Source: Dehalococcoidia bacterium (GTDB lineage: Bacteria > Chloroflexota > Dehalococcoidia > Lucifugimonadales > Australimonadaceae). From it: a stretch of DNA of 14,038 nt. Shown one piece after another: positions 12,884-14,038 of this stretch (positions within the stretch are counted from its first letter, which is position 1; every line of letters starts with the position of its first letter). Location of the stretch: NCBI GenBank assembly GCA_021296055.1, contig JAGWBE010000029.1:15410-29447 (forward strand), written 5' to 3'. A program made the position numbers and the translations under genes. Under the pieces are notes generated by a model, which was not told where the DNA came from, did no database searches, and saw only the letters and a program-made list of their open reading frames with translations.

Positions 12884-13678
12884 ATGCCCGAAGTGAAAGA
12901 GCACAAGGCGGGGATGTTCTGGTGGGCGGACGTGATGACGACGGACGCGGCGGCGGCCAAGGCGTTCTACCAGGCGCTGTTCGGGTGGAACGCGACCGAC
13001 ATGCCGGCGGGCGAGGGCTTCTTCTACACGATGTTCGACAAGGACGGGAAGAACGTGTGCGCCTTGGCCGAGATGGGGCCGGACCTCCAACAGCAGGTCG
13101 GCCACGCCTTCTGGCAGGCGTACCTCGCCGTCGAGGACGTGGACGCGGCGGCGGCCAAGGTCGAGCAGCTGGGGGGCAAAGTGCTGATGCCGCCCTTCGA
13201 CGTGCTCGACGCGGGGCGCATGGCGGCTATCCAAGACCCCACCGGCGCCGCCGTGAACCTGTGGCAGAAGCGCAACCACGGCGGGGCGGACATCATGTCC
13301 GAGCACGGCGCCCTCGCCTGGGACGAGCTCTACACGCCCGACCGCGACGCGGCGGCGCGCTTCTACACCGAGTTGACCGGCTGGCGCGTGGAGAAGAGCC
13401 CGATGGGCGACGGGACCTTCTACCACGTCTTCATGCTGGGCGACGAGGCCGCGGCCGGGATGCCGGAGATATCGCTCGACTGGGGCGAGATACCGCCGAA
13501 CTGGTCGGTGTACTTCGCGGTGGACGATTGCGGTGCCATCGTGGCCGGGGCCAACAGCCTCGGCGGCAAGACGGTCGTCCCGCCCACCGATGTGCCGGAG
13601 ATAGGACAATTCGCCTTCCTCCAGGATCCGCAAGGCGCCTACTTCGCCGTCATGAAATTCCTAGACGCTCCCGCCTAA
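12884..13678 (+). CDS. VOC family protein, two glyoxalase-like domains
   Basis: A 264-residue cytoplasmic protein made of two vicinal-oxygen-chelate domains, about residues 8-129 and 139-260, similar in layout to the mycobacterial CFP32 type. Each half has the pattern of paired beta-alpha-beta modules: W-D/E near the start (WWADVMTTDAAAAKAFYQALFGW; WDELYTPDRDAAARFYTELTGW), VDD/VED in the middle, and the ending AGRMAAIQDPTGAAVNLWQ or IGQFAFLQDPQGAYFAVMK. Members bind metals or small molecules; the reaction here is unknown. GGAGGAG at 12871-12877 precedes the ATG by 6 nt. The stop is 4 nt before the next gene. I see no strong promoter upstream. Confidence 0.93.
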   Translation: MPEVKEHKAGMFWWADVMTTDAAAAKAFYQALFGWNATDMPAGEGFFYTMFDKDGKNVCALAEMGPDLQQQVGHAFWQAYLAVEDVDAAAAKVEQLGGKVLMPPFDVLDAGRMAAIQDPTGAAVNLWQKRNHGGADIMSEHGALAWDELYTPDRDAAARFYTELTGWRVEKSPMGDGTFYHVFMLGDEAAAGMPEISLDWGEIPPNWSVYFAVDDCGAIVAGANSLGGKTVVPPTDVPEIGQFAFLQDPQGAYFAVMKFLDAPA

Positions 13679-13682
13679 CGGC

Positions 13683-14038
13683 ATGGCGGCGCAGCGCTCG
13701 ACGCTCCGGCAGCGGTTGCCCTCGCCCGCCCTCGGCTCGGCATGGCTGGTCTACAGCGTGCTCATCGGACTGACCGCCCTCTACCTGGGCCTGGCCGCCG
13801 CGGCGGAGGGCAACGGTTTGGGGGCGCAACTGGTGCTGCTGACGGCGATTCAGTTGCCGGGGGCGGCGGGAGGCTGGGGCGTCGTGCGGGGCAGGGAGTG
13901 GGGACGCTCCGGCCTCATCGGCGCGTCGCTGCTGAACGTCATCGTCATACCCGTAGGCCCGCTCTTGAGCGGCTATACGCTGTGGGCGCTCCTGCGCACG
14001 CCGCCGCGCGCGCGAGACAAGCGCCCGCCGTCCGAGAT
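13683..14038 (+). CDS. Putative membrane protein, 3' end off the window
   Basis: An open frame from ATG at 13683 stays open to the right edge, giving 118 residues (MAAQRSTLRQRLPSPALGSAWLVYSVLIG...). Hydrophobic segments lie at about 20-41, 48-68 and 77-104, with arginine-rich ends, so an integral membrane protein of three or four spans is likely. I do not recognise a family. It begins 4 nt after the VOC stop (TAA CGGC ATG) without a visible Shine-Dalgarno, so translation is probably coupled to the VOC gene. The charged run after residue 105 (RTPPRARDKRPPSE) suggests a cytoplasmic tail close to the end of the protein. The hydrophobic plan supports real coding. Confidence 0.65.
   Translation, partial: MAAQRSTLRQRLPSPALGSAWLVYSVLIGLTALYLGLAAAAEGNGLGAQLVLLTAIQLPGAAGGWGVVRGREWGRSGLIGASLLNVIVIPVGPLLSGYTLWALLRTPPRARDKRPPSE

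Noticed and set aside
1..14038. CRISPR array, rRNA genes, prophage or toxin-antitoxin module
   Set aside because: No regularly spaced repeats, rRNA segments, integrase or phage genes, or toxin-antitoxin pair were seen.

Overview
This is a GC-rich bacterial chromosome segment, probably from Chloroflexota and perhaps a Dehalococcoidia or SAR202-type lineage. That assignment is inference from general impression: the EF-Tu sequence, the high GC, and the mix of M20 amidohydrolase, DinB-like, MMPL and VOC genes. No 16S rRNA gene is present to confirm it.

Layout. Positions 1-1303 (minus strand) hold the 5' part of gatB, which runs off the left edge, preceded by an unrecognised 50-residue membrane protein. 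Positions 1426-6712 (plus strand) are a translation and transcription locus: a near-consensus promoter, a terminator-like leader hairpin, tRNA-Thr(UGU), tRNA-Tyr(GUA), tRNA-Thr(GGU), tuf, rpmG, secE, nusG, rplK and rplA, then a second promoter with an L10-type leader, rplJ and rplL. The order matches the classical thrU-tyrU-glyT-thrT-tufB-secE-nusG-rplKAJL cluster of enterobacteria. The Gly tRNA and any Trp tRNA are missing, and rpoB/rpoC do not follow rplL. Positions 6784-8887 hold an AbgB-like M20 amidohydrolase and a TIGR03086/DinB-like protein. Next come radC (9054-9779) and a TTG-started MMPL-family RND transporter (9975-12257). A 626-base gene-free stretch (12258-12883) follows, full of palindromes and repeats. 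The window ends with a two-domain VOC protein and a truncated membrane protein.

How the parts work together. The tRNA-tuf promoter probably drives tRNAs, EF-Tu, L33, SecE, NusG, L11 and L1 as one transcript; the gaps are very short except for a hairpin spacer between rplK and rplA. L10 and L7/L12 are separately controlled. Their leader can form three competing helices (anti-antiterminator, antiterminator, terminator), which fits autogenous attenuation by the L10-L7/L12 complex. The right half looks like ordinary accessory metabolism and transport genes with individual promoters and dispersed repeats.

I see no convincing new multi-gene system. The most useful observations are the readable L10 attenuator, the terminator-like hairpin at the start of the tRNA-tuf transcript, the apparently leaderless gatB promoter, the missing rpoBC and tRNA neighbours, and a pair of near-identical inverted repeats resembling the ends of a decayed mobile element. 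CDS that rely on GTG or TTG starts, are short, or run off an edge (gatB, rpmG, secE, the 50-residue protein and the last gene) were read directly from the sequence.
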